A DNA stretch of 37,269 bases. Source: Isosphaeraceae bacterium (lineage in GTDB: Bacteria; Planctomycetota; Planctomycetia; Isosphaerales; Isosphaeraceae). The notes below the pieces were generated by a model. It did no database searches. It was given only the letters and a program-made list of their open reading frames with translations, and was not told where the DNA came from. A program made the position numbers and the translations under genes. The first letter of the stretch is position 1, and each line of letters starts with the position of its first letter. The stretch covers positions 1-37,269 of the forward strand of contig JARLIH010000508.1 in the NCBI GenBank assembly GCA_031291845.1, in the 5' to 3' direction. Positions 7,613-16,099 of this stretch are shown piece by piece.

Positions 7613-8797
7613 ATGTGGCACCCGTGTCGGTGGCGCGAACGGCTCATCCTCCTTTCTTCGGTCGTTCTCTGCGGGTGTCTCCCTGACGACATCGTCTGGC
7701 TCCAGGACTCCGGCGGCTTCGTCTTTTCAAGCCCGAGATCCTCCGGCTCATCCGACGGCGCCGAGATCCAAAGCGTCTTCCACTACGATGTGAATAAGAA
7801 GACGTTACACGTCGTTATCCCCCCGGGCGCAATGCATAGAACAACCCGGCCCGGAGTTCGTCTCGACGGTCAACGCATTGCCGTGGCGCAACTTTGGACT
7901 CGGGGCGACGACCTCTTCGTGCACGTGCACACCGTCGACCTCGGCGGTAAGGTGGACGTCTGGTCCGAGCCCTACAGGATTACGAATCCCATCTTCGGCT
8001 GGGGCGAGGATCCGCGAAAAAAAGAGAATCGCCACGGATCATTCCAGGTCCAGGAGGCCGCCGTCGCGTGGACACGCGACGGCCGGCGCCTTCTTGTCAG
8101 CCACTCGGGGGGCCAAGCGCAATACGATTTCAAGAACCACACTTTTCGGGAATACGACACCTCGGATAACCCGCTCCTTCCAATTGACCCGCTTCTTCCC
8201 GACGGCAGCGGCTTCCTGGCAGTCTTTCCCTGGGATGCCCCACCGGGCGAACCAGGATATGTGTCGATGCTGAGAAACCTGGTTGCAGTCAGGTGGGAGG
8301 GCGAAAAGCGCACGCTCCGGCTTGACCCGGAGTTGGCCGCGACGCTCTCAAAACTCGAGAAAGAGAATGAGCAAGCGTTCTTGAAGGGGACGAGGCGTAA
8401 CCCCTACTTCCGGCGGCGAGGCTCCTGGCAGGATGGGATCGGAATCGTCCCGTACCGGCGGGGCAACGTGGTGATCGACCCCAAGGACCTGACCGTTACT
8501 TACCGGGACGACCCCGCTGCCGCTCGCCTTTGGGACTGGGCCGAGCGCTCTCGCGTTGACGCAATGGTGCCCCTCGGGGACGGCCAGGTGACCATCGCCC
8601 TGCGCAGTGCAGAGGTCGCCGTTTGCAAGCCTCAGTCCGGTTGGAAAGTGCTTGCGAGCGGAGTCCAGGACGCCGACTTTTTCCCGTCACCGAACAAAGA
8701 GCTGGCAGCAGTTCGGTGCCGCATGTCGAACGGCGTCTTCCGCATTATTGTGGTCGATCGGAACGGCGAGACGATAGGCGAGTTCGACACGCTCTAA
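7613..8797 (+). CDS. Lipoprotein of unknown function, possible beta-propeller
   Basis: 394 residues. A lipobox (Leu19-Cys20-Gly21-Cys22) after a charged N-terminus and a hydrophobic stretch marks it as a membrane-anchored lipoprotein. The rest is beta-rich with repeated strand-turn patterns such as VRLDGQRIAVAQLW, AVAWTRDGRRLLVSHSGG, VVIDPKDLTVTY and FFPSPNKELAAVRCR, which suggest a TolB/WD40-like propeller, though no blade count is secure. The start at 7613 is decided by AGGAGGTGG (7600-7608) four bases upstream; a longer in-frame reading from 7580 would overlap the ribosome site. It is monocistronic, facing a convergent small gene. The function is unknown. Confidence 0.75.
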   Translation: MWHPCRWRERLILLSSVVLCGCLPDDIVWLQDSGGFVFSSPRSSGSSDGAEIQSVFHYDVNKKTLHVVIPPGAMHRTTRPGVRLDGQRIAVAQLWTRGDDLFVHVHTVDLGGKVDVWSEPYRITNPIFGWGEDPRKKENRHGSFQVQEAAVAWTRDGRRLLVSHSGGQAQYDFKNHTFREYDTSDNPLLPIDPLLPDGSGFLAVFPWDAPPGEPGYVSMLRNLVAVRWEGEKRTLRLDPELAATLSKLEKENEQAFLKGTRRNPYFRRRGSWQDGIGIVPYRRGNVVIDPKDLTVTYRDDPAAARLWDWAERSRVDAMVPLGDGQVTIALRSAEVAVCKPQSGWKVLASGVQDADFFPSPNKELAAVRCRMSNGVFRIIVVDRNGETIGEFDTL

Positions 8798-8910
8798 CCC
8801 CAACGCCTTTCGACTGCACGAAGTCCGGCCCCCAAGAAGGTGTGCGGGACCGTCAGTAACGGCCCGCAACGCCCCCGCGCCATTGACATTGAATACCGTT
8901 TGCGGGCCGG

Positions 8911-9363
8911 TTACTCGGTGACCTTGCCGTTGATGCTGAAGCTGAAGGCCGGCGCATTCAACGCCTGAGTGCTCGTAATGGTTCCGTTGCCAGTGAACCC
9001 CATGAACTGGTTCGTGCCGCCGGTAATGGTGAACGTCCCTTTGAAATGGGACACCTTGCCCTGGGTGGAACTCCCTTTGACGGCCAGGTCGAGCGTATTG
9101 CTGCCGGAATGGAGGACCACGACCGCCTGGCCCGAGGATGGGATCGTGATCGTGCCGGTGAAGTTGCCCAGGATCGTCGAGTTGCCCGTGACAGTTGCGG
9201 CTGACCGGGAACTGTAGGTGGCCGTACCACCGCCGTGCAGGGCGACCGTTTTTGCATGCTTGGCCAGGTCGTGGATCGCGCTTCCACCCAGCCCGGCGCT
9301 CGGCGTCTCGCGCTGCTCCAAGCGTTCAAATTCGAACCGACGACGGACCGTACGCTTCACCAT
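8911..9363 (-). CDS. Small secreted protein with LEPR-XLL-like N-terminus
   Basis: 150 residues. The N-terminus (KRTVRRRFEFERLEQRETPS) is a variant of the planctomycete LEPR-XLL type leader, a basic stretch followed by LExRxxPS, found on many exported planctomycete proteins. The mature part is low in charge and rich in Gly, Thr, Ser and Val (GNFTGTITIPSSGQAVVVL, FKGTFTITGGTNQFMGFTG), which suggests a small beta-sandwich or beta-helix. It has no catalytic signature. The N-terminus is followed by an HGGGTATYSSRSAATVTGNS segment typical of secreted surface proteins. GGAG lies nine bases before the ATG. The neighbours do not indicate a role. Confidence 0.72.
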   Translation of the reverse strand: MVKRTVRRRFEFERLEQRETPSAGLGGSAIHDLAKHAKTVALHGGGTATYSSRSAATVTGNSTILGNFTGTITIPSSGQAVVVLHSGSNTLDLAVKGSSTQGKVSHFKGTFTITGGTNQFMGFTGNGTITSTQALNAPAFSFSINGKVTE

Positions 9364-9806
9364 GGGGGTTGACTCCGTTCAACAAGCCGAGCAAGTCATC
9401 TTGTAAGGGCCCAACCCGGGGCCCTCGCGGGTTCAAGATGATTCGTAGTGAAATCGACGGCGTGTCGGAACAAAGTCAACATAGAAAAGGTGACACGTTT
9501 GGGAGTGGATTCCGGTTCCGCGAATCTTTCCGGAAATGAGGTGTGCCAGGACCCTTGACGGCTCCTTCGTGCCCGCTGACAAAGCAGTGCCCGGGCTCCC
9601 GATCTTCCCCTTTGGCATCGATGTCGTAAGGTGTTGCATCTGCAAGAACGGGCAGTAAGATGTTTCAGGCGCTCATCGACCGGTCAGTTGAGCCCGCTTA
9701 CGCGCAATCAGAAATACAATAATGTAGTCTTATAATGCGTAAAACAAAACGTCTTATAATCTTAACGATGCTTGCTCTAACCGCCGGACGGTGTGGGCCA
9801 AATGCA
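9364..9806. other. Intergenic region
   Basis: No supported gene in about 440 bp. An AT-rich stretch at 9718-9770 contains the direct repeat GTCTTATAAT at 9727-9736 and 9751-9760. It lies beyond the 3' end of the minus-strand gene that follows and upstream of the minus-strand gene at 8911-9363, so promoter or terminator roles are both possible. Confidence 0.45.
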
Positions 9807-12779
9807 CTACTTGGATCTTCCGAAGGGGGCGAGGACCCTGGGCGCCGCCTCCCCCTCGCGAAGGAAGTACCCTCGGTCGGCCTCAAGGTCTCGGTAGGTG
9901 TCAACCCGGCCGGACGGCCAGCGCACCTCGATCGAGTCGACCCGCTTGAGGGCGCCGAGGCCGAAGTGGAGCCTTGGGTCGCCGGCGGACTGGTAGCTGC
10001 CGCCACCGACGCGCTGGGCTACCTGGCGTCGGCCGCCGCTGTTGAGGGTGACGCGGGCCCCGACGGCGTCCCGGTTGGAGGCCGTCCCTTCGAGCCGGAG
10101 CATCACCGAATGGCCTCCGGCGGTCCGGTTGTGGATGAATGCGAGCGGCCCGTTCTGGGATAGGATTAGCAGGTCGACGCGGCCGTCGTTGTCGAGGTCA
10201 CCGGCGGCCAGGCCACGGCCGACTCGGGGGACGGTCCACGGCGAACCCGCCCCGGCGCTGACGTCCTTCAGCCGGCCCCCCTCGACGCCGATCAGCAACT
10301 GGGCCGGCATCGCGTAGGGGAAGTCGGGCCGCTCGTCGAGGACGTGACCGTTGGCGGTCGCCAGGTCGAGCCGGCCGTCATCGTTGACGTCAAGCAGGGC
10401 GGCTCCGAACCCGAGCAGGAACCGGCTCGGCGCCGCCAGCCCGACGGAATCGGTCTGGTCGTCGAACATCCCGCGCCCCAGGTTTCGGAAGAAGGTCGTC
10501 GACTCGCCGTAGAAGTTGGTGACCGCCAGGTCGAGCCGGCCGTCGCCGTCCAGGTCTCCCGCGGCGACCCCCATACCCGCCTGGAACGCGCCCTCGGCGT
10601 TGCAGCCGGCGCCGGAGGCGATCCCGACTTCCTCGAACTTGAGGCCGCCGAGATTGTGGTACAGGGCATTGGCCGTCGCGTCGTTGGCGACGAACAGGTC
10701 GACCTTGCCGTCGTCGTCGAGGTCGGCGGCGACGACTCCCAGCCCGCGGCCTTCGTGGTCGACTACCCCCGCGTCGGCCGTTACGTCCACGAACCGCCCT
10801 CCGTCGTTGCGGAACAGGTGGTCGGGGAGTGAGGCGAACAGGTGGGGCATGCAGTAGCTCGGCCGCTGGCTGGCGTCGCCCTGGCCTCCCAGCGCGGGGG
10901 CTCGCCCGCAGACCTTGGGGTGCTCGGCGTCCCAGTCGAGGTAGTGACAGACGTAGAGGTCGAGGTCGCCGTCGCCGTCGAGGTCGGCGAAGGCCGCGGA
11001 CGTCGGCCAGTCGCGCTCGCCCCCGAGGCCCGCGCTTGAGGTCACGTCGGCGAAGGTGCCGTCCCCCTTGTTGCGGTAGAGGGCATAAGACCGCCAGCGG
11101 GTCACGAACACGTCGGGATGCCCGTCATTGTCGATATCGCCGACGGCCACCCCATGACCATAGCCCCGGCGCAGCGCGGCGAGACCCGATCGGGCCGTGG
11201 CGTCCTCGAACGTACCATCCCCTTTGTTGCGATAGAGCCGGTCCCCCGCCCCGGGACGGTCGGCGACCGGGGGAAACGTCCCCCCCTGGACGACGTACAC
11301 GTCGAGCCAGCCGTCGCCGTCGTAGTCGAGCAGACCTACGCCGCCGCTCATCGTCTCGGGAAGCTGCCGGAGCGGAGACTGGCCGCTGTCGAAGACGAAC
11401 TGCAAGCCAGCCGCTTCTGCGTCGTCGAAGAAGTCGGGACGGACGACTGGTGGCGACGTCGCGACCGTTGCGGCAACCGCGTCCGCGCCGCCGGGTCCGA
11501 AAAAGCGTTTGGCGAGCGTCTCCCCGGCCACGCGCCGGGGTTCCTTGGGCCGAGGCCGGAGCCGCCCCCTCGCCTCGGCGATGACCGGATCCCCCGGCGC
11601 CTGGCGCATTGCCAAGGACCACCAGCCATCGGCCTCGAACCAGCGCCCGAGCGACTCGGCCAGCCCGGCCAGCTCGTCGTACGAGCCGGTGGGCACCTGG
11701 TCCTTCAGCCTCCAGCGATAACGCTCCCTGGCGCGGTCGGTGTCGGCCTTGCGGCGGCGGAGCTCGGCTGCGCGGTCCCGTTGGCCCTCCTCCCAGGCCA
11801 GCGCCGCGAGTCGGTCCAATGCGTGCGAGTCGTAAGGAGACCGTTCGATCACTTCCTCCCAGGCGAGACCCTCACCCCGCGGGTCCCCCTCGCGTGCAGC
11901 TAGCCACGCGCGCAGGGCCAGAGCCTCGACCTCGGTCAGCTCATTGGCCGGCATGCGGTGCAAGGCGAGCCTGGTCTCCCCGACGCTGCCCGAGGCGCGC
12001 GCCCACTCAAGCCGGGCGCGCCAGACCGCGGCATCGTCGGGCCGTCGCGTCAGGCAAGCGTCGAGGTCGCGCGCCGCCGCGTCGAACCGACCCTCCTGGA
12101 TCGCCAGGTTCGCACGCGCCAACCAGACCCGGTCGTCGTCCGGCGCCTGGCGCGATGCCCAATTGACCAGCGTCCGAACCATCTCGACGCGCGGGGGCGT
12201 GCTGTCGATCATCCAGAGGTCGCGGAGCGTGGCCGCACGGGGTTGCGCAGGGGCCCACCCCGCCTCGATCAGCCGCCGCATCGCCTCGCGCCGACCCTGC
12301 CAGAAGTAGAGCTGCGCGAGCGCCTGGCGCGCCTCGGCGATCGCCGCGCCGGGCCGGCCGACCAACCGTTCCAGGATCACTTCCGCCTCGGCGAACCGCC
12401 CCAGGTCGCTCATGAGCGTGCGCGCGCGTTCCAGCGCCGCGACGGTCCCCTTGGGCGCACCCGGGGCCACGCGTGCCCAGGCGGCAACCGCCTGCTCGTG
12501 ATACCCCTCCGCCCGCGAGCAGACGCCGAGCCAGTAAGCGGCCTCGGGGTCGGCCGACCACTGCGGCGAGAGCCCCGCCAGCCAACGCCTCGGCGCCTCG
12601 TAGCGGCCCGAGGCCGCCTCCTGCCTCGCCCAGTCCAGACCTGCTTCGAACCGCCACATCGCGACGAATCGCCACGTACCCCAGGCCAGCGCGAGCGAAC
12701 CGGCGGCCAGGCACCCAATGACGAGCCACCGCCTCGGATCAAGCACCAACCGTTTTCCGACCCCATGCGGATGGTCCAA
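9807..12779 (-). CDS. CRTAC1 family protein: TPR region, FG-GAP repeats and ASPIC/UnbV domain
   Basis: 990 residues. A single membrane anchor (about residues 17-39) is followed by a helical TPR-like half (about 40-400) with many Ala/Arg/Trp-rich helix pairs. From about 440 to 880 there are at least seven calcium-binding FG-GAP/VCBS loops of the form DxDxDGxxD: DYDGDGWLD, DIDNDGHPD, DLDGDGDLD, DLDDDGKVD, DLDGDGRLD, DVNDDGRLD and DLDNDGRVD, which should form a beta-propeller. The C-terminus (RDAVGARVTL, YQSAGDPRLHFGLG, VEVRWPSG-like IEVRWPSGRVD) is an ASPIC/UnbV domain. The combination is frequent in planctomycetes and is thought to be extracytoplasmic; its role is unknown. The start is uncertain: the TTG at 12779 has no strong ribosome site and a GTG at 12746 is possible. 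Confidence 0.88.
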   Translation of the reverse strand: MDHPHGVGKRLVLDPRRWLVIGCLAAGSLALAWGTWRFVAMWRFEAGLDWARQEAASGRYEAPRRWLAGLSPQWSADPEAAYWLGVCSRAEGYHEQAVAAWARVAPGAPKGTVAALERARTLMSDLGRFAEAEVILERLVGRPGAAIAEARQALAQLYFWQGRREAMRRLIEAGWAPAQPRAATLRDLWMIDSTPPRVEMVRTLVNWASRQAPDDDRVWLARANLAIQEGRFDAAARDLDACLTRRPDDAAVWRARLEWARASGSVGETRLALHRMPANELTEVEALALRAWLAAREGDPRGEGLAWEEVIERSPYDSHALDRLAALAWEEGQRDRAAELRRRKADTDRARERYRWRLKDQVPTGSYDELAGLAESLGRWFEADGWWSLAMRQAPGDPVIAEARGRLRPRPKEPRRVAGETLAKRFFGPGGADAVAATVATSPPVVRPDFFDDAEAAGLQFVFDSGQSPLRQLPETMSGGVGLLDYDGDGWLDVYVVQGGTFPPVADRPGAGDRLYRNKGDGTFEDATARSGLAALRRGYGHGVAVGDIDNDGHPDVFVTRWRSYALYRNKGDGTFADVTSSAGLGGERDWPTSAAFADLDGDGDLDLYVCHYLDWDAEHPKVCGRAPALGGQGDASQRPSYCMPHLFASLPDHLFRNDGGRFVDVTADAGVVDHEGRGLGVVAADLDDDGKVDLFVANDATANALYHNLGGLKFEEVGIASGAGCNAEGAFQAGMGVAAGDLDGDGRLDLAVTNFYGESTTFFRNLGRGMFDDQTDSVGLAAPSRFLLGFGAALLDVNDDGRLDLATANGHVLDERPDFPYAMPAQLLIGVEGGRLKDVSAGAGSPWTVPRVGRGLAAGDLDNDGRVDLLILSQNGPLAFIHNRTAGGHSVMLRLEGTASNRDAVGARVTLNSGGRRQVAQRVGGGSYQSAGDPRLHFGLGALKRVDSIEVRWPSGRVDTYRDLEADRGYFLREGEAAPRVLAPFGRSK

Positions 12780-13086
12780 AGGATCGCGTCTCTCGTGCCT
12801 GGTCGGCCGTCGATCTTCGATGGGCGGCCCACGAGACGATTTTGGTCCGTTCCTCCTATCCGCGGAGGCCTATCGATTATTAGCCCGCCGAACGATCGAA
12901 CACAATATTCCGCCAATCGGTCCGCCCCGACAACTCGTTTGGGATCATGCGAGCAATCTGCCGCTTTCCGAGGAACCCTTGCGCGATTTACTGGCAACCC
13001 ACCGACCTCGCAACGAATTCGTTCCCTGCCTGTTCGCGCCCCGCGAGGCTGTTCATTTCCGTTCGTCTTGAGCCGATCACTTTCAT

Positions 13087-13108
13087 AATATAATACGTCT
13101 ATTATATT
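13087..13108. promoter_or_regulatory. AT-rich palindrome with divergent TATAAT boxes
   Basis: Nine-base arms (AATATAATA and TATTATATT) flank CGTC. Each arm contains a TATAAT hexamer, one reading rightward (13089-13094) and one leftward. A TTGAGC at 13068-13073 lies 15 bp before the rightward box. The site lies between genes that diverge, so a two-way promoter or operator is plausible. The spacing is short of the ideal 17 bp, so the call is tentative. Confidence 0.35.
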
Positions 13109-13373
13109 CTATATTCACAACGCAAACGCTCTCTTCCAAAGCAGATCGGTAACAGGACAGTCAGGGGCCCAGATGGGTGCAGTCGCGCTGATCGCAGCCT
13201 TCGAAGGCGTCGGCCAAGACCCTGGGCATTGCACTCGATCCAACGCCAGCGGGGTTCGAAAACCGCGGTTGGCACGACGTGTGAGTAAGGGGGAGCGAAC
13301 GACTCCGCCACCCGGACGAAGGAAGAAGCTGCGTCCGAGGGCAATCGGCTCGTCTCTCAGGGCCGACGGTGGG

Positions 13374-13482
13374 GCACCCGCGCAATCCCAGCCGCCATAG
13401 ACCGCCTCTCCTGTATGACTCACCTGGCGGAGCACCCGCACAATCCCAGCCGCGATAGACCGCCCTCCCGATACGACTCACC
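13374..13482. repeat. Imperfect tandem repeat, two copies, 58-bp period
   Basis: The block starting GCACCCGCGCAATCCCAGCC at 13374 is repeated at 13432 as GCACCCGCACAATCCCAGCC, and similarity continues for about 51 bases with scattered changes. It sits just before the DUF1559 gene. Confidence 0.75.
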
Positions 13483-13550
13483 CCCCAAGGATGGTAAGTG
13501 GCTTATCGATCTCTGACTTCTATCATTCTTCAAGAGATTGGAGTTCGCCC

Positions 13551-14597
13551 ATGAGGCAGCGACGCGGTTTCACGCTGATCGAGTTGCTGGTGGTGATCGC
13601 CATCATTGCGGTCCTGATCGCGCTGCTCCTGCCCGCCGTGCAGGCGGCGCGTGAGGCTGCGCGCCGGGCTCAGTGCGTCAACAACCTCAAGCAGTTGGGG
13701 CTGGCTGTCCACAATTACCTCTCGAGCAACAACGTCCTTCCGCCCCAGTCTAATTATCCGACCTCGACGGCCTTCGGTTCCGGCTTCTGCTGGAGCTGGT
13801 ATGCCTCGATCCTGCCGCAGATGGAGCAGCAGGTCATCTACAACGCGATCAATTTTGGCCCCGCGCCCGACGGTGCTCAGAACACGTCCGCGGGATATAA
13901 TCAAATTAGCACCTTGGTCTGTCCCTCGGAAAGCGTGTCGCAACGTCCAGGGTTTCCCTGGGGCACCTCGAACTACGTGGGCAACTATGGCGGCCCGGGA
14001 ATGCTCGCCCCCTACTCCGGCACGATCGTGCCCACGATCGACTACGGCTCGTGGGGAGGCTCCGTCGGGCCCGTCGGCGTGCAGGGGATTACCGACGGGA
14101 CCTCGAACACCGCGCTCTTCAGCGAGCGGCTTATCGGCATCGGGTCGAACCCGTCGTTCACTGTGAGCTCGAACAACGCGAAGCGCGGTATTTTCGCCGG
14201 CACGATCTCGACGGCGACGCCGCTGTCGGGCGGTGCGCAGGCCCTGGCCTTCGTCCAGGGATGCAAGGCCATCCCCAACACGACGATGTCCACGGACACG
14301 TACTGGATCGGCTACAACTGGTTCTACGGGTTTCCGCCGCACGTCGTCCTGACCAACTACCATCACGTCCTGCCGCCGAACAGCATTCATTGCGCCAATC
14401 CGGCCGACCCCTCCCCCTTCTATCAGTTCATCAGTCCGAACGGGGGTGCCTCCGCCAACAGCAACCACTCGGGCGGCGTCAACGTGGGCTTCACCGACGG
14501 CTCGGTCAAATTCATCAAGGACACGGTCAACATCCAGACGTGGTGGGCACTCGGCAGCCGGAACCTCGGCGAAGCGATCAGTTCCGACTCCTATTGA
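13551..14597 (+). CDS. DUF1559 domain protein with type IV pilin-like N-terminus
   Basis: 348 residues. A prepilin-type signal (RRGFTLIELLVVIAIIAVLI) gives a cleavage site before Phe and one long hydrophobic helix. The DUF1559 hallmarks follow: PAVQAAREAARRAQCVNNLK, NYVGNYGG, and the C-terminal H-x9-DG motif in HSGGVNVGFTDGSVKFIKD. Planctomycete genomes encode dozens of these pseudopilin-like proteins; their role is not settled. The ATG at 13551 is chosen because the prepilin motif follows at once and a GGAG lies nine bases upstream; a longer frame begins at 13491 with no leader character. A small lipoprotein gene follows 83 bp later, a pairing often seen with DUF1559 genes. Confidence 0.93.
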   Translation: MRQRRGFTLIELLVVIAIIAVLIALLLPAVQAAREAARRAQCVNNLKQLGLAVHNYLSSNNVLPPQSNYPTSTAFGSGFCWSWYASILPQMEQQVIYNAINFGPAPDGAQNTSAGYNQISTLVCPSESVSQRPGFPWGTSNYVGNYGGPGMLAPYSGTIVPTIDYGSWGGSVGPVGVQGITDGTSNTALFSERLIGIGSNPSFTVSSNNAKRGIFAGTISTATPLSGGAQALAFVQGCKAIPNTTMSTDTYWIGYNWFYGFPPHVVLTNYHHVLPPNSIHCANPADPSPFYQFISPNGGASANSNHSGGVNVGFTDGSVKFIKDTVNIQTWWALGSRNLGEAISSDSY

Positions 14598-14680
14598 ACC
14601 GGCCCAGGCGGATCCCACGAACCGAGCGCGTCGACGGCAGACGCGGCTTTCACCCTCCGGCAACGGCCAAAGGACCACCG

Positions 14681-14917
14681 ATGCGAAAGTTCCAGGCTGG
14701 AGTCATCCCTTTGTTCATGGTTGGGGTCTTCTCCGGGTGCGGGGGCAGCGACCTGACGGCGACTGCGAAGGCCCTGCCCGCAACTCCCCCGGTCCCCGCG
14801 AATTCGGATCAGATGAAGACCCAGATTCAGGACATGTCGAAGACCATCAAGGCCAAGGCCTCAGCGCCTCGCAAGCCGGGCGCCCCGCTGGCGCCCCCCC
14901 GCCCCCCTGGCACCTGA
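14681..14917 (+). CDS. Small lipoprotein encoded after DUF1559
   Basis: 78 residues. The N-terminus MRKFQAGVIPLFMVGVFSGC ends in a lipobox (Phe-Ser-Gly-Cys20), followed by Gly-Gly-Ser. The mature part is about 58 residues, rich in Pro, Ala and Lys, with one amphipathic helix (DQMKTQIQDMSKTIKAKA) and a Pro-rich tail. AAGGA lies about seven bases before the ATG. The position directly after a DUF1559 gene suggests co-expression and perhaps an envelope partner of the pseudopilin; this is inference from gene order. Confidence 0.75.
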   Translation: MRKFQAGVIPLFMVGVFSGCGGSDLTATAKALPATPPVPANSDQMKTQIQDMSKTIKAKASAPRKPGAPLAPPRPPGT

Positions 14918-14993
14918 CGTAGCGATCACCCGCCGAGCTTGCCGTACGATCGTCGACCCCCCGCCCCTCCTCTGCGCCAGTACCCTCGAATAT

Positions 14994-15049
14994 GGGGAAC
15001 GAGACAGGGACGCAGCTAGGGAACTTGCTGCGTCCCTGTTTCGCTCCCC
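14994..15049. terminator. Long hairpin between convergent genes
   Basis: A 23-base stem (left arm 14994-15016, right arm 15027-15049) pairs at 21 of 23 positions around a 10-base loop. It lies between the convergent lipoprotein and DUF1559 genes, which fits a two-way terminator. There is no long T-run, so a repeat element is an alternative. Confidence 0.55.
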
Positions 15050-15115
15050 TCCGTGACGCGTCGATCGTTCCCGACTCCGAGTCCTTGGAGAGCCGACTTT
15101 ACAGTCTGTTCAGGG

Positions 15116-16099
15116 TTAGTACTGGTCCGCCCCGACGATCTCGCCGCCAGCTCGCGTTGCCAATGCCTGGAAGACTTGCGGGGCCAGCGTTTCCCTGACG
15201 AACCGGACCGAGCCGTCGCAGACCAGGAATTGGCACCCGCCAGCGTGCAGACTCGCGAAGCCATCCGCTCCCTGGTGATTCGGGCTATTCCCGCTGGGGA
15301 TATCCCCGCTCACGATGTCGGATGAAGGGCCGGTTCTGCCCATGACGAGGAACATGAGCCCGACGCAAGATTTCACGGGCCACCCTGCTTCGGTGCAAAG
15401 GGGGGCGGGTGTTGAATGGCTCCCGAAGACCCCGGACCAGGCAGCGTCGGCGAGGTTGCGCGAACGCTCGCCGATCAACAAGGTCGTACCCGTCCCGTCG
15501 CTAACATCACCGATGGCGACCCGGCTGTTCGGGTAAAGTACGCCGGTGCCGTCGATCGGCGACTGAGAGGAGTCCATCCATCCTGCCGAGGCGATATAGT
15601 GGCCGGGAGAGCCAAAGAGAAGAGCCGAATCATACCCCAGGCGAATCGGCCCCTCACCGCCGCCTGCGCTCGGGCAGAGAAATATCGACATGCTGACCTG
15701 CATCACGGTCCTGTTTGCTTTCAGGCCAAGCATACCGCGGCTCCCCACCACCGGCTCACCGTAGCCCAGGTCGAAGTTCGCGGCGTCGTACACGGGCCTC
15801 TGTTCCAAGTAGGGTAGGATGAGCGCTCCCCATGCCCAGCCCGCGCCGAGTTCGAGATCGGGCAGGACATCCGGGGCCAGATAGGCCGGCGGGAAGCTGT
15901 GCCATACATCATGATATCCGTGTATGGCCAGGCCGATCTGCCTCAGGTTGTTCTGGCACTGCATCCGGCGCCCCGCTTCGCGCGCTGCTTGCACGGCGGG
16001 CAGGAGTAGGCCGATCACGAGCCCGACGATGACGATGACCGCCAGCACCTCGATCAAGGTGAAGGCCCGTTTTCCCCGCGATCGGTGACGTTGGCACAT
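15116..16099 (-). CDS. DUF1559 domain protein with type IV pilin-like N-terminus
   Basis: 327 residues. The prepilin-type leader reads GKRAFTLIEVLAVIVIVGLV, then LLPAVQAAREAGRRMQCQNN. Middle motifs such as GLAIHGYHDVWHSFPPAY, LPYLEQRPVYDAANF and GDVSDGTGTTLLIGERS belong to the family, and the C-terminal H-x9-DG is present in HAGGCQFLVCDGSVRFV. The ATG at 16099 has GAGGGA about eight bases upstream and puts the leader near the N-terminus; the frame extends to 16132 without leader character. It converges with the other DUF1559 gene but is only distantly similar to it, so this is not a recent duplication. No small lipoprotein gene follows it. Confidence 0.92.
   Translation of the reverse strand: MCQRHRSRGKRAFTLIEVLAVIVIVGLVIGLLLPAVQAAREAGRRMQCQNNLRQIGLAIHGYHDVWHSFPPAYLAPDVLPDLELGAGWAWGALILPYLEQRPVYDAANFDLGYGEPVVGSRGMLGLKANRTVMQVSMSIFLCPSAGGGEGPIRLGYDSALLFGSPGHYIASAGWMDSSQSPIDGTGVLYPNSRVAIGDVSDGTGTTLLIGERSRNLADAAWSGVFGSHSTPAPLCTEAGWPVKSCVGLMFLVMGRTGPSSDIVSGDIPSGNSPNHQGADGFASLHAGGCQFLVCDGSVRFVRETLAPQVFQALATRAGGEIVGADQY

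Larger units (their letters stand above)
12780..13550. other. Intergenic region with AT-rich dyad and tandem duplication
   Basis: No supported gene in about 770 bp between divergent genes. It holds an AT-rich palindrome at 13087-13108 and an imperfect tandem duplication at 13374-13482. Both flanking promoters should lie here. Confidence 0.5.

Noticed and set aside
9735..10163. Plus-strand frame opposite the FG-GAP protein gene
   Set aside because: It lies antisense to a 990-residue gene with clear repeats; the open frame follows from the GC-rich codons of the real gene.
13240..13280. Possible tRNA T-arm (GGGGTTCGAAAACC)
   Set aside because: No acceptor, D or anticodon arms can be folded around it and the T stem is not five paired bases.
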